Shown: in pieces, positions 27,076-40,300 of the stretch | How the letters are laid out: the number at the start of each line of letters is the position of its first letter | How positions within the stretch are numbered: the first letter of the stretch is position 1 | Source of the DNA: Opeltia flavorubescens | Lineage: Eukaryota > Ascomycota > Lecanoromycetes > Teloschistales > Teloschistaceae | Length of the DNA: 64,000 nt | Direction of reading: 5' to 3' | NCBI GenBank assembly: GCA_000442125.1 | Contig: KE546983.1 | Location: 377,581 to 441,580 of the forward strand | The notes under the pieces: generated by a model | What the model saw: only the letters and a program-made list of their open reading frames with translations | What the model was told of the DNA's origin: nothing | Databases searched by the model: none | Position numbers and translations under genes: made by a program

Positions 27076-29353
27076 CTTTTATAACTAAAATAATTAATAA
27101 TCTAAAATTAAAAAAATACTTTTAAACTAATTAAATATCTTTAAATTTAAAAGTTTAATATTTTTAAAATCAGAATTAAAAATCGGCGCTCTAATAATAT
27201 TAATATATTTTATTTACTTTAAAGATAATATAATTAATAGGGTTTCATTAATAATAAAATTTTTTAATTAAAATATTATTAAAGAATAAATTATTAATAA
27301 TAGTATTTTTAAATAAAAGTAACTAATTTATAAAATTATTTTTATAATTTGAAAAAACGAATTGAAATATATTATAATAAAAAAACAATATTTTCTAATT
27401 TAATTTATACTCGTTATAATTATTAATAAATTATAAAAATTAATACTAATAGTTTAAGTTTTTAAATACCCGCTTTTTTATAAAATAACTATAAATAGTT
27501 TTATTATAAACTAGAAGTATTATAAATCTATTAAATTACTTTGTAATAAATTTTAAAAAATTTTATAAAAAATCTAATATAGTTAAAAATATTAAAAAAT
27601 AGCTAATTTAAATAAAATAAATATTTTTAAATTATTATATAAAAATTAAATTATATTAAATCCGATTAAAATAAATTCAATAATAATAAAAAGATTCTAT
27701 TAAATATTAATAATTACTATAATAGTAATTTATAGTAAATTTTTATAAATACTATTATAATAATATAAAATAAATCCTAATATATACTATTAAAATAATC
27801 TAAAATAAGTTTTATTTATAACTATTAAAGCAGGTTTTGACTTAAAAAAAAGATACTATTAAAATAATTAGAAGAAATTTCAATTACTATAAACTATAAG
27901 TTTTAAAATTTTAATATTATTTATACTCTTTAAAATATTTATATTATTTTTTAAATCTATTTTAAAACTTTTAATAAAACTAATATTCGAATTAATTATA
28001 GCTATTTCTTTTTATAATATTAATTACTATTATATCAACTTAAATTTTCTTTTAATTTCTCTAATTATATCCTTTTCAAAATTTATTATATAAAAATAGA
28101 ATATTATTAATAATATAATTAGTAATAATATATTATAAAAACGTAATAGAGACTATTATTTGGTTTTAATTATTTTATATATTTCTACTATATTTAGTAT
28201 CTATAATATTTATATTATAATCTCTTTTATATTTATTTATATCCGAACTTAACTTTTTAAATACTCGCTTATTAATAAGTATTAGAGCGGGTATAATAGA
28301 TTTATAATAGGTATAATATCTTTTATAATAAATACTATAGTTTTTTCTTTCCGCTTTTTTTCTATTTCGCCTATTTTATTTTTAAAGCCTATTGAAAATT
28401 TAAGTAGATTTTTATAAATTTAATATTAATAATTAAATTAAATATTATTTTGTTTTAATAGTTTTGAAATTATTAAAAATAATAATTAGAAAATAGGAAA
28501 TAGTTTATATATAAAAACTATTGGATATATTGAAATCTATATAGTAATAATAATTTATAAAGCTTTTATAAAAATATTCTTTTAAAATAATATATTTTAT
28601 AAATAACCTATCTTTATATTTATAAAAAATATATAGATTTATTGCAATTATACCTATAATTTATAAAAGAATTGCTTTTTAATTTTACTATTTTCTATTT
28701 TTTTAATACTAAAGCTTTCTGAATTTTATAATTTATAATACTAGTAATAGAAAAATATAATTAGTTTAAATAATTATTTATTATTATATTATATAGTTTT
28801 ATTTTTTTATTCTATTAACTAGCGTTTATAACGATTTATATATTACTTCTATTTCTATTTTATTTAGTATATAAATAAGTTGATTAATTTTTTTTATTTT
28901 TAGTAGATTTATAAAATTTAATAGTATTATTAATAAATATTATTATTATTAATAATAATTCAAGTTTAATTCGACCTTATTTTTAATTTATTTAACTTAT
29001 AATATAACTAAAAACGCGAGTTACTATAAATATTATAAAATTATTATTTTCAGATTTCAAATTTAAAATTAAATTTAAATTCTTTTTATTTAAAATTAAT
29101 ATTATTAATTTTTTTCATTTATTACTTGTAATCTATTTACGTTTTTTTTATAGATTATTTTCCGTTTAATTATTACCCGTTTTAAAAATTATTATACTCG
29201 CTTTTACTTTAAAAATAATTACGCTTGTATTTGCTTAATTATAGCTAGTTTTTTATTATTTTTTATTTAAAAAAAACAAAATTTATATAAATAATATTTT
29301 AATATTAATTATACTAATTCTAAAATTTTTAATATTAATAAAAGTTATAAATA
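27076..29353 (+). mobile_element. Degenerate Helitron-like element, copy 2, part 1
   Basis: It is a direct repeat of 1-2296, with the same order of landmarks throughout (for example 27118-27190 against 41-110, and 28300-28700 against 1250-1640). It was more eroded towards A/T than copy 1 in most places. The coding-like plus-strand frame of copy 1 is also present here. The repeat is interrupted at 29353 by an insertion and resumes at 30034. Confidence 0.6.
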
Positions 29354-30033
29354 CCAAATAGCTATATAGGATATTTCTACTACTATTGCCTGATAGTTGT
29401 AAAAATCTCGTGCAACTTTCGTGCAACCTTCGTGCAACCTTTAGGAGAAAGTCACGCAACGTCTATTCTTACCTTATAAAACCTCTTGCAATAGTTGCGC
29501 AACCGTTGTACAATAATTTTAATAGTAATAGATAAGTCGATATATCGATATTATTAGTATCTTCTAGGCTGCATTAGAATAAACTAGTCTAAAATATACT
29601 AGTTTTAACCGCTGACTAAGCTTAATTAAATAGCTATTAGCGTTTAAAAAAATTAAACTTAGAATTTATAACGGATTCGAACCGAGGAAATTATTTTTTT
29701 TACTTTAATAACTTCTACTAACTATACTATATAAAACTATATTAAATTTGCGCCTTTTTATTAAATATATAGATATTATTATTAGATTTAAAAAAAAATC
29801 AATTATTTTATACTAAAATAATTCTTTTATACTAGTTGCGTAACCGTTTCCTAAAGTATTTAAAAATCTTGCAACCGTTATTTGAAGTACTTAAAAATCT
29901 GCAACTATCTGCAACCGTTGCCTAAAGTATTTAAAAAACCTGCAACTTTCCTGCAATTTTCGTGTAACTATAAAACGGTTGTGTAACTATTATACAACTA
30001 TTGTACTATTATTGTATAACTAATAGGTGAACC
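29354..30033. mobile_element. 680-bp weakly RIPped insertion with TGCAAC motifs
   Basis: It is absent from the equivalent site in copy 1 (about 2297-2305), so it is a precise insertion. It is flanked by tataaata (29346-29353) and tataaag (30034-30040), an imperfect 6-8 bp duplication. CA and TG dinucleotides are frequent. The word TGCAAC, or a one-base variant, occurs at least ten times, clustered in the first 170 and last 200 bases. The ends are loosely inverted (about 29384-29405 against about 29975-30010, sharing an atagttgta core). A tRNA-like sequence lies inside on the minus strand. It carries no coding frame. It may be a SINE or a non-autonomous DNA element. Confidence 0.65.
29665..29735 (-). 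ncRNA. tRNA-like sequence (Pol III-type boxes)
   Basis: On the minus strand a perfect B box (GGTTCGAATCC, 29673-29683) lies downstream of an A-box-like word (tagtatagttag, about 29718-29729). The outer six bases pair (tttata with tataaa), giving a 71-base unit, the size of a tRNA. The anticodon arm does not fold cleanly and the acceptor stem is AT-only. It is therefore more likely a tRNA-derived SINE head or a decayed tRNA than a working gene. Confidence 0.45.
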
Positions 30034-30784
30034 TATAAAGTAATATAGTTTATATAAAATTAGTTTTTTTTAATATTTTTTAATATCTTTTTTTAAAAAA
30101 TTTAATAAATTTTAATTAATTTATATATTTATATATTATTTATTATATAAATAAATAGATATAGTTGATAATTATCTTTATCTTAATCTACGAATTATAA
30201 GTCTTTCTAGTATATTTAAGTTTTTTAATACTATTAAAATTAAATATTATAGTTTCGGTTTATTTTATAGTTGAAAAAGTTATTAAATTAATATTAAATC
30301 CGGATTATAATTTAATTTTAAGCGAATAAATAGTTTTTATAATAGATTAAAAAATATTAATTTAGTTATAGAAGTATCGAATATATATTAATACTTTAAT
30401 TAGTTATAAATTTGGAAAAAAACAAAAAAAGAGTTTATCTAGCTAAATAAGGTAAAAGTTTAAAAAAAAGGAAAAATAGGTTTATTATAGAAGAATAGAT
30501 TTTTAATTAAAAAATATTTAAATTAAACGCTTTAAACCTTTAAACGCGAATATTTAAAAATAAACTATAATTTTTAACTAATATAAAAGAGTTATAATAA
30601 TATAATTAATTCTTTTAATAATATCTATAAAAATATTTACTATTTATTTTAATAAATTAAAATCTTTAATTTTTATTTTTAATTATTAATATAATTTAAT
30701 AAAATTTATAAAAATTTAAATTATTATATATTATTTTTTTAAATTAAAATTTTTCTATTTTTCGGAACGGTAGCCCGATATTAG
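30034..30784 (+). mobile_element. Degenerate Helitron-like element, copy 2, part 2
   Basis: It is a direct repeat of about 2297-3057. It ends with ttcggaacggtagcccgatattag, matching the terminus of copy 1, with TTAG at 30781-30784 in place of CTAG. The next base is A, not the T expected after a Helitron, so this end is less convincing than copy 1. The sequence after it belongs to a gypsy family-3 fragment. Confidence 0.55.
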
Positions 30785-31867
30785 AAATAGATATTAGAAT
30801 ATTTTATTTACTATATGGAAGTTTTTTATAAAATTCAAATAAATATTTTTTAAATCTATTAATTAATTTATATTTGATAGTTTTAAAAGCGCTTTTTTTT
30901 CAAAAATTATATCTTTAAATTTAGTACTTTAAAATAATAATAAATTTTTTATAATATTTAATTATAAGATTTACAAAGAATTATATATATATATAGGTAA
31001 ATTTTATACTTTTATAAATATGTTTTATTAAAGAAAATAATTCTAATAATTTTTTTTCAAATATAATAAATTTATAAATAATAATTTGAAATTTTATTTT
31101 AATATTTTATTTAATCATTTAATTGAAAATAAAATATAGTATTATTATTTTTTTAAAAAATTCAAATAATAATAAAACAATCTCTAAGAATTATTTATAA
31201 ATAATAAATTTTTGATATTAATAATTCCCCGTATAACTTTCTAATATTTGATAAAATCGCGCTATAATACTTTTATAACTCTTTTTATAATAATACTTAA
31301 AGTAATAAAATTTAAAAATATAAAATCAATTTGTTTATCTACTAATATAAAAAGTAAATTATAGGTTTTTTTATATATAGATCGGTTATAAAAAATAAAT
31401 TAATAATAAAATCTTTTATTATTCTCTTCAATCTTTTTAAATATTTTTGTTAGATTTATTCTAAGAATATCTTTTATAATAATCTTTTAGTTTTTTTTAT
31501 TTTTTTTTAAATAAAAGTATTTATTATATATCCAATTTTTGATTCTTTTTTTTTAAAAAATAACTCGTTTTAAAATTATTATATTTTATATAAAAGAACT
31601 CTTTTTTTATTATAAGTAATTAGATATATAATATATTAGCCTTTTTTTAAAAAAGTTTATTCTCTTTAATTTTCTAATTTAAAAGTTTTTTTTAATTAAT
31701 AGTAAATTTTTAAAACCATTCCTTTTTTATCCTATAAATATCCTTTTATAAAAATTTCAAAAGCTACTCCGCTAAAAGTAATTATATATTTATATAGAAT
31801 CTTTTTTTTATTTATTAATCTTTTAAATAAAAAACTAGAAATTTATAAAATTTAAAAATTTATAAAT
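30785..31867 (-). mobile_element. Gypsy family 3 fragment, left part
   Basis: It aligns with about 34430-35555, an internal part of the complete family-3 element that follows, in the same orientation. It is therefore a piece of a second copy. The piece is cut at 31867 by that element and resumes at 46425. The last six bases, ATAAAT (31862-31867), are repeated at 46425-46430 as target duplication. By position it covers the region between RT/RNase H and integrase. It is old and broken throughout. Confidence 0.7.
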
Positions 31868-32079
31868 ATAAGGTCGCTAGGTAAGCAGCCTACGAATCTT
31901 GGGTTAACGAAGCTGCGTAGTAGGATATAAAAGACGATTATTTAGATAATAACAGAACTAATTACTAAAAAATTAGTAGTTTAAAACCTATAAGGTTTTT
32001 ATTAAANATANGCGCTACTTATATTAAATATAGCCCTATTTCCTATAAACTTTATACCCGCTAGGCCTCCGGTTTTATA
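31868..32079 (-). repeat. LTR (3') of gypsy family 3, 212 bp
   Basis: It matches 46213-46424 over the whole length. The shared central landmark is actaattactaaa followed by attagtagtttaaaac. It holds ambiguous bases near 31987-31992. Confidence 0.9.
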
Positions 32080-35000
32080 ATTATATCTTTTCTAACTAGA
32101 TTTAATCCGTTAAATCCTATTAGTAGATAATAAATTTATATAGTATATTTCTACTTTCTATTAGCCGGTATATAGCTATATTAGAATCTATAAAAGTTAG
32201 CCTTATAAGTTATAAATAAACGAACTTTATATATAATTATAAAATCTAAATATCTTATAATTTAGCTAAAAACGTAATTATTTTTTTAATTTATTTAATT
32301 AATTTAAATAAATTAAATTAATAATTCTAACTTTATTTAATTAATTATAAGTTATAAGCTTTTTATTTATAATATTTATTTAATATTATTTTATAAAATT
32401 TAAAAAATTAAATTCGTAAATAAATATATTAAAATTTTATTTTTTAATTTATTATAAGATAATTTAAAATAATATAAAACTTTTTTAAAATTTTTTTAAA
32501 GAATAAAATCTATAAATTTCAATTTTTAACTATATTAAATTATTTTTAAATATTAAATTTATAAATAAATAATACTTTTATTATATAATTTTCTTTTTTA
32601 GAATATTATTTTATTTATTATATAGCGATTAAATACTTTAAGTTTACTTTAATAATATTAGACTATTTTTTATTATATAAAGTTATTTAAAACTTGATTT
32701 TCGGCTTTAATTTATTTTTAAAAAGTATATAATAATAGATATAAAATAGGCTAAATTTTTTTTAAAATTATATTCTTTAAAATGCTATTAATATAATAAA
32801 AAAATAAATAATTATTTTTCTATATAACTATTATTTACTAAATCTTTTTTTATTTTTATAATATTTTTCCAGCGAATATTCCTTAAAATATTTAGATAAT
32901 TATACTTTTTTTTAGATTTTTATTCTTTATTAAACTACGAATTTTTTATAATATTTTTTTTATTTTATATTTAAGGTTATAATCTATTATATAAATATAA
33001 TTTTTAGCTATTATTATAATTTACTTACTAAATTATAGCGCTAGAATTATAAATTCCCTTTATTTCCCTAAACTTTTCGCCTAATTTAATAAATTCTAGC
33101 TAATCTAGTAGATATATAGATTTAAAATTAATTTTTTTTAACTTTTTATATAACCTTTATTATAGCCCTTTTATCTAAAAAAAACTATAAAAAAGAATCG
33201 TAGTTTAAAAATATATAAAAAATAGATTTTTTAAATATTTAAATTATAATCCCGTAATTTATAATTTTAATAATACTTTTAAATAATTATTTAAATTTTT
33301 AAATTATTTTAATTAAATATTAATATAATTTTTTTAATTAATAAAAGTTTAATTTAATATATATAATATATTAAACGCCTTATAATAAATTCTATATATA
33401 TTTATTATATATTTATAGAAAAAAATATTAAATATAATTACTATACTTCTATTAATTATTAATATAACTAGAATACTTATTTTTTAAAAGAATAATATAC
33501 ATTTAGAAATTTCTACTAATATCCCCATTTAAAAGCGAATTTTAAGGTTACTTTTACTTTCTAATAAAAATATTTCCGGGAATTTAAAATAAAGCTTGTT
33601 ATAAAATATAGGTCTATTAATATTACTACTTTAATAGTAGTAAATATAATTGAATTATTTATTTTTATAATAATAAAAGCTTCTACTTCGCTATAAAATA
33701 TAGTATATAATATTTGATAAATCGTTAAAAAAATATATATTAGTAATTATTTCTTTAATTATTTATTTAAAAACTTTTATTAATAATTTACTTTTAAATA
33801 TAATAGTTAATAGTTTTATTTAAAAATATAAATATATTATAAACTAGTTTATAAAAATAATAATTATTTAAATTAATATAGTAATATAAATTTTTAAATT
33901 TATATTTAAATTTTTAATAATAATTTTCTAAATAATTATTAGATTTTATATAGTTTATTCCTTTTTTTTTTACTTTTAAATATATTTTTTATACTAGCTT
34001 TTATTCTTTTTAAAATACTTACCTTAAATTTTATTTATTTAAAATTCTTAATCGATTTTTTATATTATTTAAATTACTAACTAATTCTTAAAAATCTTTA
34101 AAAAATATAATAATAACCTAATAAATTAATAATTAAAACTTATTTTCAACTATACGCTTATTAAATATTTATTTTATTTTTTATTTTTTTTAATCTTTTA
34201 TTAGAATAGATTAAAGTTTAAAGTTTTTATTATAAAAATACTATAATATAAGTAAGCTAATATAAAATATAAATTAAATTCTTTTATATTATTTAAATAG
34301 TTTAAAAAAATAAATTTATTTTTTAATTCTTTTTAAAACTTTAAAAGGCTTTAATTATTTATAATTTAGCTTTTTTTTAAATCTTAAAATTTAGATATTA
34401 ATATTTTAAAGTAATATTTTTTTACTTTTTTAAAAATTTATAACTTTATAATAAATATTATAATATTTTATTTATTATTTAAAAACTTTTTTATAAAATT
34501 TAATTAAATATTCTTTTAAATTCTTTAACTAATTTACTCTTTTAAATATTAAAAACGCCTCTTTTTTAGAAGTTATATCCTTAAATTTAATTTTTAAACT
34601 AGTAATATACCCTTTAAATAGTTTATTTAGCGGTTTACTAATATTTATATATATATTATTATTATAAGTCAATTCCGCTAAAAATAAGAACTCTAATTAA
34701 TTATCCTACTTATAATTATAATAAATTTATCAATAATATTCTATAATTTAGTCTTAATACTTTATTTAACTATTAATTAAAAGATAAAATATAATATTAA
34801 ATTTCCTTTTAATATTTAAATAATAATAAAAAATATTCTAAAATTTATTTATAAAAAACGACCTTTTATTATTAATAATTTACCGTATAGCTTTATAGTA
34901 TCTAATATATTCGCGTTATAATAGCTCTATAAACTTTTCTATATTAATATTTTTAATAATAGGAATATAAATTATATAGTTAATTAACTTATTTATTAAT

Positions 35001-37142
35001 ATAAAAATTAAATTATAGGTTTTTTTTATATAAAGATTAATTATAAATAGTAAATTAAAAATAAAGTCTATTATTATTGTATAAAACGGCTTTATATCTT
35101 TTAATAAAATTAGTTTGAACTAGTTATAAAACCTATAATAATAGATTTATACTTTTTAATAATTAAAGTATATTTTATAATAATTTTCTATTTTTTTAAT
35201 TATTTCTAATTAATAATATTTTTTATAAACCGAATCCTTTATTTTTTTTTTATAAAATAACCCGCTTTAGAAATATTATAATTTATATAAGAACTGTTTT
35301 TTTATTATTAGATTATTAAATATATAAAGTATTAAATTTTTTTAAAGTAGTTTATCCTTTTTAATTTTTTATTTTAAAAGTTCTTCTTAATTAATAATAA
35401 ATTTTTAATATTATTTTTCTTTTATAATAAAAGCGTTTTTTTATTAAAATTTAAAAAGTTATTTTATTATAAATAATTATATATTTAAAAAGAATTTATT
35501 GAATTTAATAATCTATTAAATTAAAAGTTAGAAATTTATAAAATTAAAAAATCTATAAATATTTTTAAATTTTTTTTTATTTTTATAAATAATAAGAGTA
35601 TTTATTATAAGTATATTATTTAATTATACTATTAAAATTACTATAAATTTAATATTTATAAGTACTTTATTTTTTTTCTATAATTTAAGCTAGTAATTTC
35701 TATTATAAAGTTATTTTATAAAATAAATAAAAAATTCTTATTATTATTTTCGCTACTATTAGGTTTTATAATTTTAGACCTTTTAAATAATATATCGGCT
35801 AGATTTAATAAAGTTTTTTAGTACTTTATATAGAAATTAAATATAGTTAGTTTTTTTACTTATTAAACTTACTTCGTAATAAGCTTTTTTATAATTATAA
35901 AATATTTAAAGTTATTATAATTTATAATTATATAAATTGCTTTTTTAACTCTTTATAAATAATATCGCTAATTTTTAAAACCTAATATTATAATATAAAG
36001 CTTTTTATTATATATATTTTAATAGAATTCTATACTTTTAAATTTATAATTAAAAAATATTATTAAATATTAATATAAACTCTCTTTTAATTTTTAATTA
36101 AGAATTCCCCCTATTTTTTATTTCGACGTATCCGTTATTATATATATTTTAGTATTTATATTATAATATTATAAAATAAAGGCTAAAATAAAAAGTTTTT
36201 TTAGCTTTTTAAAAATTTTTACGCTTTTTTAAATTAAATAAATTTAGGTTTAATCTATTCTTTTTTTATACTTTATATTAGATCGATTAAAGGAGTAACT
36301 ATTTATAAAAAATCTTTTATAAATTGCTTATAAAATTTTATAAATTTTAAAAATACTAGAATATCCTTTATATTTTTCAGTACTAGTTATTTATTTATAG
36401 CCTTGATTTTTAAAAATTTTATATAAATTTTTTATTAATTTACTATAAAGCTTAGAAATATAATTTTAGTATAATTAAAAATATATTTTAATAGCTTTAT
36501 ATATAAATAATACTTTAATAAAGCTTTAATATTTATATAAATATATTTTTAATATTTCTTTTTATTTTTAGAATAGATTAATATATTATTTGAATAAATT
36601 ATATAAAATATATCTAAATAAAATTATAACGCTTTATTAATATATAATTAGAATATAGTAGGAATATTTATAAAGTTAAATAGTATAATTTAATATTTAA
36701 ACTATTTATAATAAGTTTAAAATATAGTTTTTTATTTATTTTTTTATTTAATTTAAATATAATAATAGAGATTATAAATATCGATTTTAGTAAATTACTT
36801 TATATATATAAACCCATTTAAAGTTTTTAATAATAAAAATAAAAAATATTTATTTTTAATAGTAATTTTATTAAAACCCTTATAATTTAAATATAATTAT
36901 CAACTATTATCTACTTTTTTTATAAATAGTACTAGTATTTTAATTAAACTATTTAAAGGTTTTATTTAGCTTTTAGTTTATATACTAGCGAGATAATCTC
37001 GAATTACCGCTAATTTATCTAGTAATATATTATAAATTAAATTTATTTTTAATTATTTATTTAGTTCTAAATTTATAAAATATTCTATTTAATTATATAT
37101 ATTTAAACTATTAGTAAATTTTTTAAAAAAAAACTCTATTAA
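32080..37142 (-). other. Internal 3' part of gypsy family 3 (RT to 3' end)
   Basis: The block contains the RT (about 36960-36450), RNase H and integrase remains. The segment 34430-35900 is also present in the neighbouring fragment of the same family. From 32080 to about 34000 no protein is recognised. By comparison with family 1 this should be the integrase tail and untranslated region. The last five bases, ATTAA (37138-37142), are the target duplication of the nested element. Confidence 0.6.
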
Positions 37143-37347
37143 TATTGCGGCTATACCGTATAAGCAGAAGGCTAATAGGGCAGGTAGGGCTGAATGGCTA
37201 CCGTGGCCCGAAGAAGGCCTTTTAAATATATTTACCTAGTTAGGTTTAGCGCCTTTTAGCGCCTATATTTATTTAGTTATAGATTTTATAGATAGATATT
37301 TCTTCGCCTTTAATATAATACTATTACCCTATACTTACTATATAATA
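37143..37347 (+). repeat. LTR (5') of gypsy family 2, 205 bp
   Basis: It starts tattgcgg and ends ctatataata. It matches 44114-44318 and 48841-49045 at equal length. Conserved landmarks are the word accgtataag and the doubled word tagcgcc near 37247-37262. Confidence 0.92.
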
Positions 37348-40300
37348 AATAGTAGTAATTAAAGGTAACCCGTATAAAATACGGTACTATTAACTTTTAT
37401 ATATATATATTATTAACTATTATATAGTACTCGATTCTTCGGGTAGGTCTAATACTCCTCCGCTTATTAAATTACCGCTTTTATACTAATACTCGGTTAA
37501 TAAAGTTAACTAATATATATTCTAACTTTTAGCCTTTTTAATAAAATTCTAAATATTTTCTATAATAATTTAAAAGACCTAATCGACTTTATTATTATAC
37601 TAGCTTTTATTATAATTATCTTCTATATTAAAAAGTTTTAAATATATATTAAACGGTTTTTAGAATAGGATTAGGCCTTTATAATAATCTTAAAAACCTA
37701 TATCGACTATATCTATAAAAAAAGTCCAGGCCTATACCGTTCTTTAATATAGGAATCTTCTAGTAGCTAGATAATTCACGCTAGTACAGCTCCTATTACT
37801 GCTTATCCTATAAACTGGGGCGAGTATCTATAAATCTTTACTAAAGTAATAAGCGATTTCTATAATAATACTATTATAGTTTTTAAAAACGAAAGCTTTT
37901 AAATTTATATTTAAAAGCTAGCTATAAATTTTATTTAAAATAGTTTAAATTTTTATTTTTATTTTCTAGGCTCGCTAGAAGACTTATAACGGCTCGACGA
38001 ATTTATAAATATTATTAAATTTATTAATACGTTTAAATAGCGAAATTATATTTTTAGTACTAAATCTAGCCTATTTTACTTAATAAAATCGAAAGGGAGC
38101 GCTATATTACCGCTAGATATAATAGGAATTCTACTATAATAATAGTAGGGTAGATTTATAGGTAATAATAATCTATTATAATAATAATAAGCTTTTTTAA
38201 ATAGGCAACTATTTATAAACGCCCGTCTAGTTTAGCTACTAGAATTTTTTATATAAAACTTCTAGAATTAAATAATTATTATATTAGTAAATCTAGTAAC
38301 TATATTAGTAATTATTAAATTATAATAGAGGGTTTATAATATTAATCTATTTTAATTAGATAGTAATAAACCGTTTATAGAATTTATAAAGTTGTATAAT
38401 ATTTATTATAATATATATACTTTTACGTAATATATAAAAATTAAATATAAAATAATAAATATATTATTAATATATTATAACCTGGATTTTTATTTATAAA
38501 ATAAAATAGTTATATAATTTATTATTATAATTAATAAATTTACCTATAAGTTATTATAATTAGATAAAAATATTAAATTATAGTATATATTTTTTAAAGA
38601 TTATTTCAGCGAGCTATTATTTACTATACTAGCGTAGCTAGAGTAAATATATTATATTATTAATAGTATATAGATTTAAAAGGACCCTTCGAAATATTTT
38701 TATAATATTATTATTAAAGTAAAAAATATAAAAATAGTATTTATTTAAAATTTCTAAATAATAATTAATATTAAATATTTTAATACTCGGTTATAAATAT
38801 TAATTTTAAATAAAATTATAATAATTATTATTAAAATCTTTTATAAATTCCTTCGGAATAAAAAAAATAATTAATTTAATATTTATAGTAGTAATAAGAA
38901 CCGTAAAACGTTAAAACTAAATCCTTTATAAAAGAATAAAGATAAATAATATAAAGGAGTAGTAGTATACTAGTTATTATAAAATAATTCTTTTTATATA
39001 TCTAGATATTTATTTATATATCCGAGCTATATATAAAAAAATTAATTGAATATATTTTCTACTATATATTAATACCGGAATTTTTTTATAACTCTATAAA
39101 TTCTATTAATTAAAAGCGAGCCTAGTATATAAAATAATTAGCGTATTATTTAAAATAATTATTAATAGTTTCCGTTTAAAATAATTACTCCGCCGTAATA
39201 AAAATAAACCGGAAATTAATAAAGCTATAGCTATTAATAATATAATAATAGCTAGAATTTATATAAAAGCCGCTAGTTGAATAACTAGCGAGTTTATTTC
39301 TAATAGAAGGCTTTTAATAAGTAGGTTTTAAGCGATAAAATAGAGTAGTACTAAAATTACAAGAATAGTTTTTACTAATTAACGGATTTTACTAGAGCTA
39401 AATATATAATAAACGAGGAGTCTAATAAAACTCTATATACTACTATTAAAAATCCTATTTAATATAATAATATAGTAGAATTTTATTTTACTATAATAAA
39501 GCGCGCGGAATTTAAATCAGTTAAAATATACTAATACGATAAATATAACGAAATTTTTAAATTAAATAACGCCTTATATCGGTATCTACGCTCCGGCTAA
39601 AGTAAAAAACTATTTCTAGCTATAGCTACTACGGTTAAGCTAACTATTAAACTAAATATTCTACTAGTACTAGCGTAAACTTATTTAAAATCAGTTAAAT
39701 TATTTAAAAATCTATTAGAGGTCGTTAAATTAGAGGTTATTAAGTAGCTACTACTATAAGCACTTTAATTAATTTATTTAACCGCGAAAAATACGTTAAT
39801 AATAAGCTTTACCTTCCAAAGATACTATTATATAATTATAAATATTCGCTTATAATTAAACGCTAAGAATTATAGCTTTTATTAAGATATAAACTATATA
39901 ATAAGCCTAATTAATTGAAAATTTTTACTAGAATAGCTATTATATATTATAATTTAAAAAATACTAGCTTCTATAATTATTAAAGGTATTAGCGAGAGGC
40001 GATATAATATTATTAAATTTATAATTATTAAAATCTTTATATTTAATAAAAAGGCTATAAAGTTTATTATTATTATACGCGAGCTTTATTTAATAGACGA
40101 TCTAAATATTAATATACTTATTAATATCGATATTATAAAATTTATAGATATTAATATATATTTATTTATAAATATAATAACTATTAACTCCTATAATAAT
40201 ATAGTAGTACTAATTACGATTAGTATTAAAGGTACTAGAATAAACGCTATTATTTATAATACTTAATATATTATAATACCGCTATACGCTAGTAAAATTA

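Noticed and set aside
29665-29735. Functional tRNA gene on the minus strand
   Set aside because: The B box is perfect, but the anticodon arm does not form and the acceptor stem is AT-only. It lies inside a mobile insertion, so I list it only as tRNA-like.
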